A stretch of 64,000 bases of DNA, taken from Hofstenia miamia. Lineage: Eukaryota; Xenacoelomorpha; Acoela; Hofsteniidae. Location: contig CABFPE010001143.1 of assembly GCA_900660155.1 (NCBI GenBank), forward strand, positions 28,032 through 92,031. The letters are read 5' to 3'. The notes beneath the pieces are model-generated. The model worked only from the letters and a program-made list of their open reading frames with translations, was not told the origin of the DNA and made no database searches. Shown piece after piece: positions 1 to 9,216 of this stretch. A program made the position numbers and the translations under genes. Within the stretch, counting starts at the first letter, position 1, and each line of letters opens with the position of its first letter.

Positions 1-165
1 TGTAAAATTGTATTTTATTAAACATCTGAGAATTTAGAAAAGAAAAAGATAACAGGTCATTTCAATTCAGAAGCAGGCGCTAAATTCACTGAAAATCAAG
101 GTAAGCTTAACAGCTGTATTAAGCACTGATCATACCATTATATATATAGCAAACAAAACATGCTT

Positions 166-168
<3 letters not shown>

Positions 169-199
<31 letters not shown>
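169..199. repeat. (TA)n array at the left edge of block A
   Basis: Uninterrupted AT dinucleotide array. The 168 bases before it are AT-rich with no recognised feature. The words just before it (tgcttcaaat) also precede the array at 27614-27645, inside the second copy of block A, so this array marks a shared junction. Confidence 0.9.
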
Positions 200-201
<2 letters not shown>

Positions 202-469
202 ATACATTGGTGCAGAGTAGCTTTCCAATGTTAAACTGGTACTATGCACCATTATTGACTAGTGTTATACATTTAAAGGTACATGTATTTAATAATAATA
301 TAGTTTAAAACTCTGGTAAAATCTAAAATAAATATATTGCAAATTTTGCCACTTCCTATGGAAGCGATATTGATAACTTATTTTTGAAGGCATTAGCACA
401 CACTTAGATTTGACTTGCCAATAATGGAAATTAAATTAAAAATTTAAGTGCTTTATAATGCAAAATGAA

Positions 470-960
470 GATACTAATTTACTGTCGGCAACAGAGTTTG
501 ACAAATTGATTATGACAAAACGCTAAGCAAATGACTAATAAGTGACGTTGCGGCAGTTTAGCAGACAAAGAACACGTTAACAATTCAAATTTACGAAGGT
601 GTTTACATGGTGTTTGTTCACTATAAATATGATGTAGGAGATTTATTTTGTTGATAAATTTAATTTCTTTAGATTTATTTTGTATCATTCAGGTTTGATC
701 ATTAATGCAAATGGTAAGCTAATAGGTTTGAGCACATGAGTAGCAATCAGGATCCCCAAATTCAACTATCAGAATCTTGGGAAAGCTGCCCATCTCTTAT
801 ATCATCTTGCAGCCGGTATCCTCCCATGTCACATAAAAGTACTATTCTTAGTGAAAACTTACTTAAACATCGTAATAAGAATAGCATAAAATGTGTCAAG
901 AAATTAGTGAGATTAGCCATTTTAAGTAAAGGTGTAATAAGAATAGCTCATAACTAAATG
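470..960 (+). promoter_or_regulatory. P module: promoter-like LTR-related segment with TATA box
   Basis: The segment carries CTATAAATAT at 621-630, followed by a run shared with the other P modules (3340-3700, 3703-4035, and a diverged one at 6560-6900). Several copies have ACAGGTAC exactly 34 bases upstream of the TATA box. This copy has lost ACAGGTAC. The layout resembles the U3/R region of the LTR family in this window, where ACAGGTAC lies 22 bases upstream of TATAAATA. I infer a diverged LTR or promoter relic. Confidence 0.4.
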
Positions 961-1010
961 TCAAATATAATTTACATGACTTTTAATTATGACTATACAA
1001 AGAATTTTAC

Positions 1011-1013
<3 letters not shown>

Positions 1014-1046
<33 letters not shown>
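1014..1046. repeat. (TA)n array
   Basis: Dinucleotide array separating the P-module part of the R unit from the LINE-D fragment. The matching array in copy 2 (25531-25563) differs in length and is interrupted. Confidence 0.9.
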
Positions 1047-1051
<5 letters not shown>

Positions 1052-1159
1052 TGTTTTACAAACTTTAAATTCAAATGAATTCAGAACAAAATTAAAATAG
1101 GTCCACTTAATCATGCTCAAATGTGTTTAATATCAATGTAATGCTGATCTTGATAATTC

Positions 1160-1480
1160 ACTAGAATTACAAAAACTTTGGTAAAGATTTAACATCAAAG
1201 TCCACAAAGCAATGTGGTAGACCGCGGTTGATAGCGTACAAATTATAGAGATACGTAGATGCCAATCCATTAAGGGATTTAAAAACAAGTGGTAAGACTT
1301 TGTACTTTATTCAATATTAAATAGGTAGCCAATGAAGATGCTTGAGAAGTGGCATAATATGATCATTTGAAATCTTTAGAGGAAGATTAGTCTATCAGCA
1401 TTATTCTGAGCAACTTGCAATTTATTAAAACAAAGTATAGGTAAATCATATAAGAAAACGTTACAATGAACTGTTTGGAT
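1160..1480 (-). mobile_element. LINE-D fragment: C-terminal part of a non-LTR reverse transcriptase
   Basis: The reverse complement reads QNNADRLIFLKISNDHIMPL, then LKHLHWLPI, then YKVLPLVFKSLNGLASTYL. This matches the conserved C-terminal region after the RT domain of CR1/L2/Rex-type LINEs (N-x-x-x-RLI, then L..LHWLP, then yk.l.g.aP.YL). One in-frame stop and one loss of frame lie in it, so it is dead. No catalytic RT motif is present. The identical fragment recurs in block A copy 2. Confidence 0.75.
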
Positions 1481-1772
1481 GCATTACTGAAATTACACGT
1501 CTTTCAGCAGATGCAAATAGTAGCAAACTAAGCATTTCTACAATGAGTATAATTGATCGTAATGTAGTTTCGACATCAGTATCGTGGTTTTAGCAATGTT
1601 GTAAATCACAAAATAGAGACGTGCCAGTTGATAATTAAACCACAGTGTCGAAAAATCTCTAAAACCCAACTTACAAACCACGATCATAAGATTGCATTTG
1701 TAGTTTCGAAATAGATATTTCATAGCCATTGGCTACTTCAAATACAGCTAAAACATAATTAGTTAGCACTTG

Positions 1773-1775
<3 letters not shown>

Positions 1776-1824
<49 letters not shown>
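1776..1824. repeat. (TA)n array
   Basis: Long AT array. Immediately after it begins the segment (about 1860-2060) whose inverted counterpart lies at 34060-34280, between a Penelope-like element and LINE-C. Confidence 0.9.
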
Positions 1825-1831
<7 letters not shown>

Positions 1832-2185
1832 ATTAGCATAGACGCTATGAAAGGGCTCCACCCGTTTCGTTGATATAAAACATCAGTGCAAATATGCGGT
1901 AAAAACTTAATATATTTACAATAGACTACACTTTATATAATTTAATATTGCATGGTCTTAAAATAAGTCAATGATATCATGCTTAGTTGTTTAGTCAATA
2001 ATTGATCTCTGTTTGATTGTTTAATTATTAATACTTCTCCTATTTCATGATGTTCTGATCTTAGTCGGATATAAAAATTTTCTTCTCTTAGTTGATGTAT
2101 ACTTTAAAAGAAAAAATAGGCCTATAGTGTTAATATATAGCGAGATATATGTATTTGAAACAAGATTAAGACATTTGAGTCACCC

Positions 2186-2187
<2 letters not shown>

Positions 2188-2214
<27 letters not shown>
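2188..2214. repeat. (TA)n array
   Basis: AT array inside the R unit, conserved in position in copy 2 (26706-26731). Confidence 0.9.
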
Positions 2215-2216
<2 letters not shown>

Positions 2217-2289
2217 AAATGAATTTTTTATTGAGTCAGCCTTATCATAATGAAGATCATAAAATAATGTTAGGTTTATAGCTTGGAGT

Positions 2290-2365
2290 AAGATTACGGG
2301 TTAAGTCTTGGGTTAGGGTTAAAGATATAGCTAGAGATAGGCTTAGAGTTAGGATTATGGTTTTG
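2290..2365 (+). repeat. Degenerate telomere-like minisatellite
   Basis: Contains GGGTTAGGGTTA, flanked by variants such as acgggttaag, cttagagttagg and gttaggatta. It is a short, degenerate run of the animal telomere hexamer TTAGGG inside a dispersed repeat, so it is not a chromosome end. Confidence 0.5.
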
Positions 2366-3090
2366 GATGCTTTTTTTGGACAAGGGTTATATGTTGATAA
2401 ATTATTTTATTTTTGCAAATATCTTGAACTAAGCACAAAAATATAGGCCCTAATTAACCCACTTTCTGACAAAACTGGAGCTAGTATAGTAGTTTTAAAT
2501 AAATTTAAATGATAATTTACTCTGAGATTGCAATTAAAATTTTAGGAATAACAATAATCACTACGTATAAAATTTACCTGAAATAGCATATATTTGTAGC
2601 CACTCAACGTTTAGAAAAATGCATGTCTTTTTAAACTAAATGTAACTTAAACAATTATTTCATAATAAAATCACACGTTGTACACTTATGAAGAAATTAA
2701 TCGGTTAGAAATTTGACGTCATCTCCTAACATCACTCAGTATTTCAAATTCCATTTTTTAACTGTAATTTGTATATTTTTTATTGTAACGGTAAATATAT
2801 TCGGTATTTCTAAAATGTCATTTGATCTGCAGGTATATACAAACCTTAGCTTCAAAATTTATAAAAAAATTTTAGTTGTTTTTCTAGTGGGGTCTCTGAG
2901 TCAAAGTATGTCTATACTTTTTCAAGATGAAATGCCGGTTTTTCGAATGTTTGTCTTAATTCTGTTGATGGAAATTTTAAATCTAAAAAATGTCATTTAT
3001 TGGGTAGATAGGCACATATCTTAGCCTCAAAATCTATAAAATTTTTTGCATTAGCTATTATTCTAATGTGATCCATGAGCCAAAATATTA

Positions 3091-3098
<8 letters not shown>

Positions 3099-3126
<28 letters not shown>
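3099..3126. repeat. (TA)n junction between two R-family units
   Basis: Joins the end of one R unit (gagccaaaatat) to the start of another (catacattggtg). The same two ends meet through (TA)n at 27614-27645, and the same R-unit end meets block B through (TA)n at 42014-42056. Confidence 0.85.
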
Positions 3127-3127
<1 letters not shown>

Positions 3128-3128
<1 letters not shown>

Positions 3129-4332
3129 ATACATTGGTGCAGAGTAGCTTTCCAATGTTAAACTGGTACTATGCACCATTATTGACTAGTGTTATACATT
3201 TAAAGGTACATGTATTTAATAATAATATAGTTTAAAACTCTGGTAAAATCTAAAATAAATATATTGCAAATTTTGCCACTTCCTATGGAAGCGATATTGA
3301 TAACTTATTTTTGAAGGCATTAGCACACACTTAGATTTGACTTGCTAATAATGGAAATTAAATTAAAAATTTAAGTGCTTTATAATGCAAAATGAAGATA
3401 CTAATTTACTGTCGGCAACAGAGTTTGACAAATTGATTATGACAAAACGCTAAGCAAATGACTAATAAGTGACGTTGCGGCAGTTTAGCAGACAAAGAAC
3501 ACGTTAACAATTCAAATTTACGAAGACAGGTACATGGTGTTTGGTTGCATATTTGTCACTATAGGAGATTTATTTTGTTGATAAATTTAATTACTTTAGA
3601 TTTATTTTGTAACATTCAGGTTTGATCATTAATGCAAATGGAAAGCTAATATGTTTGAACACATGAGTAGTAATCAGGATCCCCAAATTCAACTATCAGA
3701 ATGACTAATAAGTGACGTTAACAATTCAAATTTACGAAGACAGGTACATGGTGTTTGGTTGCATATTTTTCACTATAAATATGATGTAGGAGATTTATTT
3801 TGTTGATAAATTTAATTTCTTTAGATTTATTTTGTATCATTCAGGTTTGATCATTAATGCAAATGGTAAGCTAATAGGTTTGAGCACATGAGTAGCAATC
3901 AGGATCCCCAAATTCAACTATCAGAATCTTGGGAAAGCTGCCCATCTCTTATATCACCGTGCAGCCGGTATCCTCCCATGTCACATAAAAGTACTATTCT
4001 TAGTGAAAACTTACTTAAACACCGTAATAAGAATAATATTGGCCCTAATTAACCCACTTTCTGACAAAACTGGAGCTAGTATAGTAGTTTTAAATAAATT
4101 TAAATTATAATAAACTCCAAGATTGCAATTAAAATGGTAGGAATAAGAATAATCACTACGTATAAATTTACCTGAAATAGCATATATTTGTAGCCACTCA
4201 ACGTTTAGAAAAATGCATGTCTTTTTGAACTAAATGTAACTTAAACAATTATTTCATAATAAAATCACACGTTGTACACTTATGAAGAAATTAATCGGTT
4301 AGAAATTTGACGTCATCTCCTAACATCACTCA
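3128..4332 (+). repeat. R-family repeat unit, internally rearranged partial copy
   Basis: It repeats 201-760 of the first unit, then restarts at 3703 with a second, shorter pass through the P module. It then jumps to the unit's tail (4035-4332 matches 2437-2730). The two P-module passes (3404-3700 and 3703-4030) are a partial tandem duplication that is absent from block A copy 2. Confidence 0.75.
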
Positions 4333-4701
4333 GCATTTTGAACAATTTTTTTGCAATCTTTTTCATTTGAACTACCATCATCATTTTTTAAATTATTACT
4401 TGAAATGACTAATTTTGGCTTAAATATTTTCGAATGTAGAAATTCTTTGATTGTAGGAGTAATAGCATTACTCAATTTTATATTTTCACATTGATTTTTC
4501 AAGCATTTAATGAATTTCGAATTTATGCCACAAACAATGTCTTCATATTCAAGTTTTAAAGCATCTGATAATTTTAGTTCATTAATAAAGTCATCAAGAT
4601 TAGAAAAATCTCTAAATAGCGCGTTTATTCGTCCATCCTCTATAAGAGGACTAGCTTTTAGAATTTCTGAACAATTGATGTTTAGAAAATAATGCGAAAT
4701 T
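4326..4701 (-). CDS. Unrecognised open frame, about 125 codons, no ATG start
   Basis: The minus strand is open from 4701 to a stop at 4326-4328. It reads, in part, SEILKASPLIEDGRINALF, RDFSNLDDFINELKLSD and KLEYEDIVCGINSKFIKCLK, with an acidic and lysine-rich tail. The composition (mixed charges, Leu and Ile spaced as in a helical protein) is unlike the AT-rich noise around it. There is no Met near the open end, so it would be a fragment or an exon. It is identical in copy 2, and a 20-residue piece recurs at 13682-13745. I do not recognise the family. It may be part of an unrecognised mobile-element ORF. Confidence 0.35.
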
Positions 4702-5570
4702 CAATGAGGAAAAATTTCAGTTGCTAGCAGTCTCTAATAACATTAATCATATGCTTCAACTAAACTCAAATACTACAGTTAGTGCATTAAACTCAGTTAA
4801 AGACTTGGGTATTATTATTACAAACAATCTTAATTGGTCCACCCATATATATATTCCAAATTGAAAACATGCAATCAAACATTTTTAAACATTAAAAGAA
4901 TATTACCTTATAATACCATTGTTTGTGACAAAAGAATTATATACATAACTGCAATAAGATCAATCCTTATCTATGGATCTGTTTTTTGGCATCCCAGTAG
5001 ATGCGATATTGTTAGAATTGAACATTTTCAAAAACGCTGTTCGAAATGGATTTTGAATATTACGGACTACAAGAAGAGATTAATTAAACTGAATTCATTG
5101 CCACTTTCAATGCAATTACAACTCATTGATCTTATTTAATTTAATAGTATGCTTAATAACAATATTGATTTTAATATCTTTGACTACGTTTACCTATATA
5201 TTCCAAAACAAGGACTACGGCTCTATAATTAAAACTCTTTTCAAGTGCAAAATTAAAAAGAAGATTAATAATAATTTCTTCTTTATTCGTATTACTAAAT
5301 TACGTCCATTTAAATACAAACATTGAACTCTTTGATAGATCTTCAATAGTTAAAAGGCAATTAGAAGATTTAGTTAAACAACAATTTATTGATTTATATG
5401 CCTTTAATAATATTTATACTCATTTTTTAGTTTGTAATTGTAATATATATGCAATTCTAAGAATTTGCTTTATAAGAAATATTGAATTTGTTTTTTGTTT
5501 TCAATTAATTTGCCAAATTTCTTTGCTTAATAAGCAATAAAGTCTTTGTTGTTGTTGTTGTTGTTGTTGT
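4690..5570 (+). mobile_element. LINE-alpha1: 3' end of an APE-type non-LTR retrotransposon
   Basis: 5'-truncated LINE. It reads NAKFNEEKFQLLAVSNN, then VKDLGIIITNNLNWSTHI, the segment just after the RT catalytic core (KDLGi.i...L.w..Hi). The C-terminal region follows (ILIYGSVFWHPS, IEHFQKRCSKWILNITDY, LNSLPLSMQLQLIDLI). A frame change falls near 4860. The 3' UTR has AATAAA at 5536-5541 and ends in a (TTG)n tail at 5545-5570, the simple-repeat end usual for such LINEs. It is a dead-on-arrival copy. Confidence 0.85.
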
Positions 5571-6146
5571 AAGATTTATTCTAAAATGAACATCCTTTTT
5601 CTTAAGATCCTATGCTTAATATTTATTACATTCAGCGTATTTCTTCTCAATCATCTCACATATTGTTATTTCTTTAGATTAATTCTTTCTAGAGATGTTA
5701 AGCCCAACCCCCGACCAATTTTAGAAGAATCACAAATAGAAAATAAACTACGAAATTGCTGCAATAACTATAAATTTGTATATCTCAATGCTAGATGACT
5801 CAATTCAAAAAGAAATGATTTTCTAAACTTGATAAATAAGATAGGTCAAAACGCAATATTCTTAGTTACTGAAACTTGGTTAAATGATGACACTGATCCT
5901 AATTTGTTTAATCCTGACCGACATTATTTTGACATTTTCATAAAAAAACCAATTCGGTGGAGGTGGCGGACTCATGAGACCAGGATATATTTGAATCACT
6001 CTAGATAGAAATTATATCGTTTGAAAACAAATTTCATAAGGAACTGATTAAAATCACATACAACCCAAATAAAAATTATCATATTCAGACTTATGCTTTA
6101 TATCCTTAATTTTCGAATCATTCAGTGATCATGCTATTTGCATCTA
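5571..6146 (+). mobile_element. LINE-alpha2: 5' end with signal-like leader, 2A-like motif and endonuclease start
   Basis: ATG at 5586 opens a hydrophobic leader (MNILFLKILCLIFITFSVFL), then LILSRDVKPNPRP, a degenerate form of the 2A-type motif DVExNPGP found at the start of some CR1/L2 LINEs. Next come YKFVYLNAR and, after a stop, LNSKRNDFLNLI and FLVTETWLNDDTDPNLF, the start of the AP endonuclease domain (NARSL and TETWL motifs). Compared with 16861-16950, about 50 bases are missing near 5974. It runs straight into a Tc1 fragment. The same family is LINE-A at 14465-20061. Confidence 0.85.
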
Positions 6147-6404
6147 CACCTGCGGACATATTAACTGAATAATGATTTTAAAACGCATTGAATAAGCGAG
6201 TTGTCTATATGTTTAATTTCTATGCAATTTATTATCAGCCACTAACACTTACTCAACTGTCTCTTGTGTGTTCTATTGTTACGTCACATCACACCGACAC
6301 TCAGTAAACTGAATTCAGCATGGATGCAACTCCTACTTAGCAATCCTAGCTTGTTTTAGATTGACCTTAAAAGAGAAGAAGATCCATAAAGAAACCGCTA
6401 CTCA
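6147..6404 (+). mobile_element. Tc1-like element, internally deleted left part
   Basis: Starts with CACCTGCGGACATATTAACT after a TA, exactly as the Tc1 element at 17102. It follows that element's left end to about 6320, then jumps to a piece matching 17465-17597 with small deletions, and stops at cgctactca. There is no right TIR and no usable transposase. It sits at the same LINE site as the longer element, so both derive from one insertion. Confidence 0.75.
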
Positions 6405-7255
6405 TGTAATATAATCCAATCATGTGTGGTCAAGTTGAGAAAAATAGAGGAAAGAACTAAGACTGAACTTTGAAATAAATATTAATTGTACAACACATGA
6501 TTATGATTAGTTAATTATTTGTAAAATTATAATGCAGTATTTTTTCATATTAATTAATTTGGCAGTATATTGGACAAAAGGTGAAAGGCCGAAGTTGCTA
6601 ATGCTACTTAATGCTGACGTGAGTAATCAGCAGACGAAGGATAATCAGAGAATTGAAAATTGTCAACAACTTAGAATAACAGGTACTAGCCAAATATTTG
6701 AATGTTTATTATTTGCAAGTATAAAAGTAGTGCAATTTATTATTTTGGTGATGACATAAATTCATTGGATTTAATTTGCTTTTCTTTGTCAGGTTATTTT
6801 ATTAATTTTCATGGAAAGCTAAATGTTCGAGCACTAGGGTATTCTAGACGGTGGTCCACGACTTCATTTAATGGGAGCTTCGTAATGGCTTGGTACCTGT
6901 AAATGTAATGTAAAATATTTAGATTTTTTTGTCAATCTGCTTAATATTTAAAATTATGTTAATAAGTCAATGCTCTATTTATATTTATTTGAATATATGC
7001 AATTGTAACGATGTAATTCAAGTTGGAAATGACGAAAAAATAAGCATATATAGAAATATACTTTTGCTGCTCAAAAACATTTATAGGGCACATTTTATAA
7101 AAATTCACAGAACGTTGTTACAGGTATTATGAAATATTTCAATATATAAAATAATAAACTAATATGATTTACCTCATTACTTCATTGTACTGCTATGTTT
7201 GCAAAGTAGAGAAGTAGACGAGCGCCTTGCTATGTTTTTCCTCAAAACATGCTGT
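6405..7255 (+). repeat. Right end of block A with a diverged P module
   Basis: No gene. 6560-6900 resembles the P module: ACAGGTAC at 6679-6686, TATAAAAG at 6720-6727 (34 bases apart, as at 3740 and 3774), then atggaaagctaaatgttcgagcac, which aligns with the same part of 3640-3670. The rest is AT-rich with no recognised feature. Confidence 0.4.
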
Positions 7256-7460
7256 GTATCCTGGTTGCAAATTCCATATATATTACAACTTCATTGATAA
7301 TAAGAACAATCAATGCACTAAATTAATGTTATCACACACTGTCACTATCGTATTTTTGCACACTATTTCACTGCACTGAGTCACTGGCATTGTGGTTGGT
7401 GTTTCTCTTGAGGTTCAAGTGTCAGTTGGAATTAATTGTTATATTGTAATTCTTTGATTC
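7256..7460 (-). repeat. Fragment of repeat L2 (also at 53220-54320 and 59400-59990)
   Basis: The reverse complement contains aatttagtgcattgattgtt and nearby words found at 53550-53600 and, more diverged, at 59665-59720. It looks like a piece of an LTR or other non-coding mobile sequence lying at the 3' side of a Gypsy-type fossil. Family uncertain. Confidence 0.4.
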
Positions 7461-8075
7461 CTCTTTGTGCTTTGCTTCAGGTCGGGTGTTTGACCCTGTA
7501 CATTGTACCATCTATCTCTTGTCTTGCATCTAAAATACAGTTGTTAGTTTTCTTACCAATACTAGTTGAACAGATATTATCTTAATTAATACGCAACTCA
7601 AAGTTAGAATGAAAGAAGAGAGATGGAAATTTGGAATCTGTCACCTACCGTACTAGTCAAGGAGGGAAAAGTGTTAGAGCAGCTCCTAAATTAAGTTACG
7701 CTTTAGTATCTGGGAGGTTGTCAGGATTCTACAATACTAGCTTGCTAGCAAACTTGTACATAATCACTGATATTGTAGCACCTGTAGCTACCAAGACCTT
7801 TAGCACTGTTCTGTTTATAGTAACAGGAATTGTGTTGGCTTTTGACAAGTTTGCTAGTACTAAGACAGGTGTACAGTTTACAGGAGGTGGCACTCCTAGT
7901 TTGATGACTCTTCCTTTGTGCTCATGTCCACACATTCCTCAATTTCTTCTAAATTGGAGAGATCATCCTCATCATTAAAATGCTTCACTATTGTATATGA
8001 CATTAATTTGTTTCCAACAGTCTTTTTTGATGTGGCCCTTTAAGCTGCCTTTGTGACAATGAACATCTGTAGCAT

Positions 8076-9216
8076 AATCCAAACAATAATGCTGCTAAAG
8101 AAGAGAAGATCAAAGGATTAGTCAGTATTAAGGTCGAATTATGATTTTTTGATTAAAACAATTTAAGTTTATTTGTCATCATTATTTTTGTAAATGCAAC
8201 TAAGAAATATAATAGCAAATTAGTACTTGTCATGGAATAATTTCACTAAACAAAGGGGGCGAAATCACTTCCATTATTTTTAGCAATTTTGGCAGATGAA
8301 TTAAATTCAAATTTTGAATGACAGGTACTTTTTGAATTAGAGTATAAATAGAGCTGAAATTAATTTGGAAACTGTTGAAGTAAATTCTTTGAAAATCTGA
8401 TCTTTAGATTTCATTTGGTTTGCTTATCTATAAATCATGCCAACTAAATGGTAAATGCAGTAGTAGTGGCTTGGGCACATATTGGGAGCGACTTGAGGGT
8501 CCTTGATCCAAGCCATGAACCTGCATTTAAGTTAGGTGTACAAATAGGAGTTTTTCTCCATTTAGCTGACTACTGATTCATTTGTTTGCATGTATTAAAT
8601 AATTGATATCAGAGAAAAGGCTGGATAGCCTATCATAGGTTATATCTATATTATATTGTCAAACTAGGTGACCTATAAATAGACCAATAATAAGACTGAG
8701 TATGTATTGTTATTTAAATGTAAGGTAGGAAGCTGCAAGTAATTATTTACCTAACTATATTAATTAAAGCCAATAGTTTTTGGTAATGGAAGAAGTAATA
8801 TGCATTAAGCAGCTAGTGTCATTTCCAGGTTTGAAGTACTGTAACTACACATTACAAATTGAGTTTAAGTCAGTTACAAACAGTATTGAGAGCTACACTG
8901 AGTTAGGATAGGGAACACATAATTACTTCAATGAGCTGAGACTTGGAACTACTCAATTGATGATGGAGGCACATGTGGATTGGTTCAGAGATTGGAGTCA
9001 GCTGGAGGCCATAGCCAAACCACGAAGAAGAACTGCGACAGTAGTATACCTAAACAGTATTGAGTTATTTTAAGTTAAGCAAAGATTAACAATAGTGTAT
9101 CTCATGTCAGAGTTCAATAAAAGTTAACATCAGTACATTGCTAACCACATATAATGTGGAACAATAATTTAAAAGAATTATTTACTCTCTGTTAATGCTT
9201 GGTAGCAGATGCTACA
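8076..9216 (+). mobile_element. Solo LTR of the same family inserted in fossil A
   Basis: Begins TGTAGCATAATCC and ends GATGCTACA, so its ends are TG...CA with an inverted terminal match. It is flanked by CATC on both sides (8072-8075 and 9217-9220), consistent with a 4-bp target duplication. ACAGGTAC (8321-8328) lies 22 bases upstream of TATAAATA (8343-8350). A polyadenylation-like AATAAA is near 9115. It lies in the orientation opposite to fossil A, between the gag-like and zinc-knuckle-like regions. It is about 1.14 kb long. Confidence 0.75.
8321..8350 (+). promoter_or_regulatory. LTR promoter: ACAGGTAC plus TATA box
   Basis: ACAGGTAC at 8321 and TATAAATA at 8343. The same pair with the same 22-base spacing lies at 45579/45601 (+) and 57004-57011/56983-56990 (-). 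This marks the likely U3 core promoter of the LTR family. Confidence 0.55.

Larger units (their letters stand above)
201..3098 (+). repeat. R-family repeat unit, complete copy
   Basis: Unclassified composite repeat from catacattggtg to gagccaaaatat, followed by (TA)n. It contains a promoter-like stretch (about 470-960, TATA box 622-629), a LINE-D fragment on the minus strand, a segment (1860-2060) that also occurs inverted at 34060-34280, and a telomere-like stretch. Parts recur at 3128-4332, at 27647-28832 and, more diverged, at 41225-42013. I do not recognise the whole unit. Confidence 0.75.
201..7255 (+). repeat. Duplicated block A, copy 1 (about 7 kb mosaic)
   Basis: This stretch recurs at 24718-31755 in the same orientation with roughly 1% differences by eye. 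The offset is about 24.5 kb and shifts only where (TA)n or (TTG)n arrays, or a few indels, differ. It contains R-family repeat units, LINE-D, an unrecognised minus-strand ORF, two LINE fragments and a truncated Tc1. The left edge is a (TA)n array. The right edge is abrupt, within the words caaaacatgctgtg. It could be a recent segmental duplication or an uncollapsed allele placed twice. Confidence 0.9.

Noticed and set aside
2713-3024. 103-codon plus-strand frame present in three R-family copies
   Set aside because: It lacks an ATG at its start, is AT-driven and hydrophobic, and in the third copy (41638) the middle is replaced by unrelated sequence. The length match is coincidental to the repeat.
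7631-7978. 115-codon plus-strand frame
   Set aside because: Antisense shadow of the retropepsin-like region of LTR fossil A.
9195-9216. TGGTAGCAG as a primer-binding site complementary to initiator tRNA-Met
   Set aside because: The LTR ends (TG...CA with inverted match and flanking CATC) place this word inside the LTR, so it is not downstream of it as a primer site must be.
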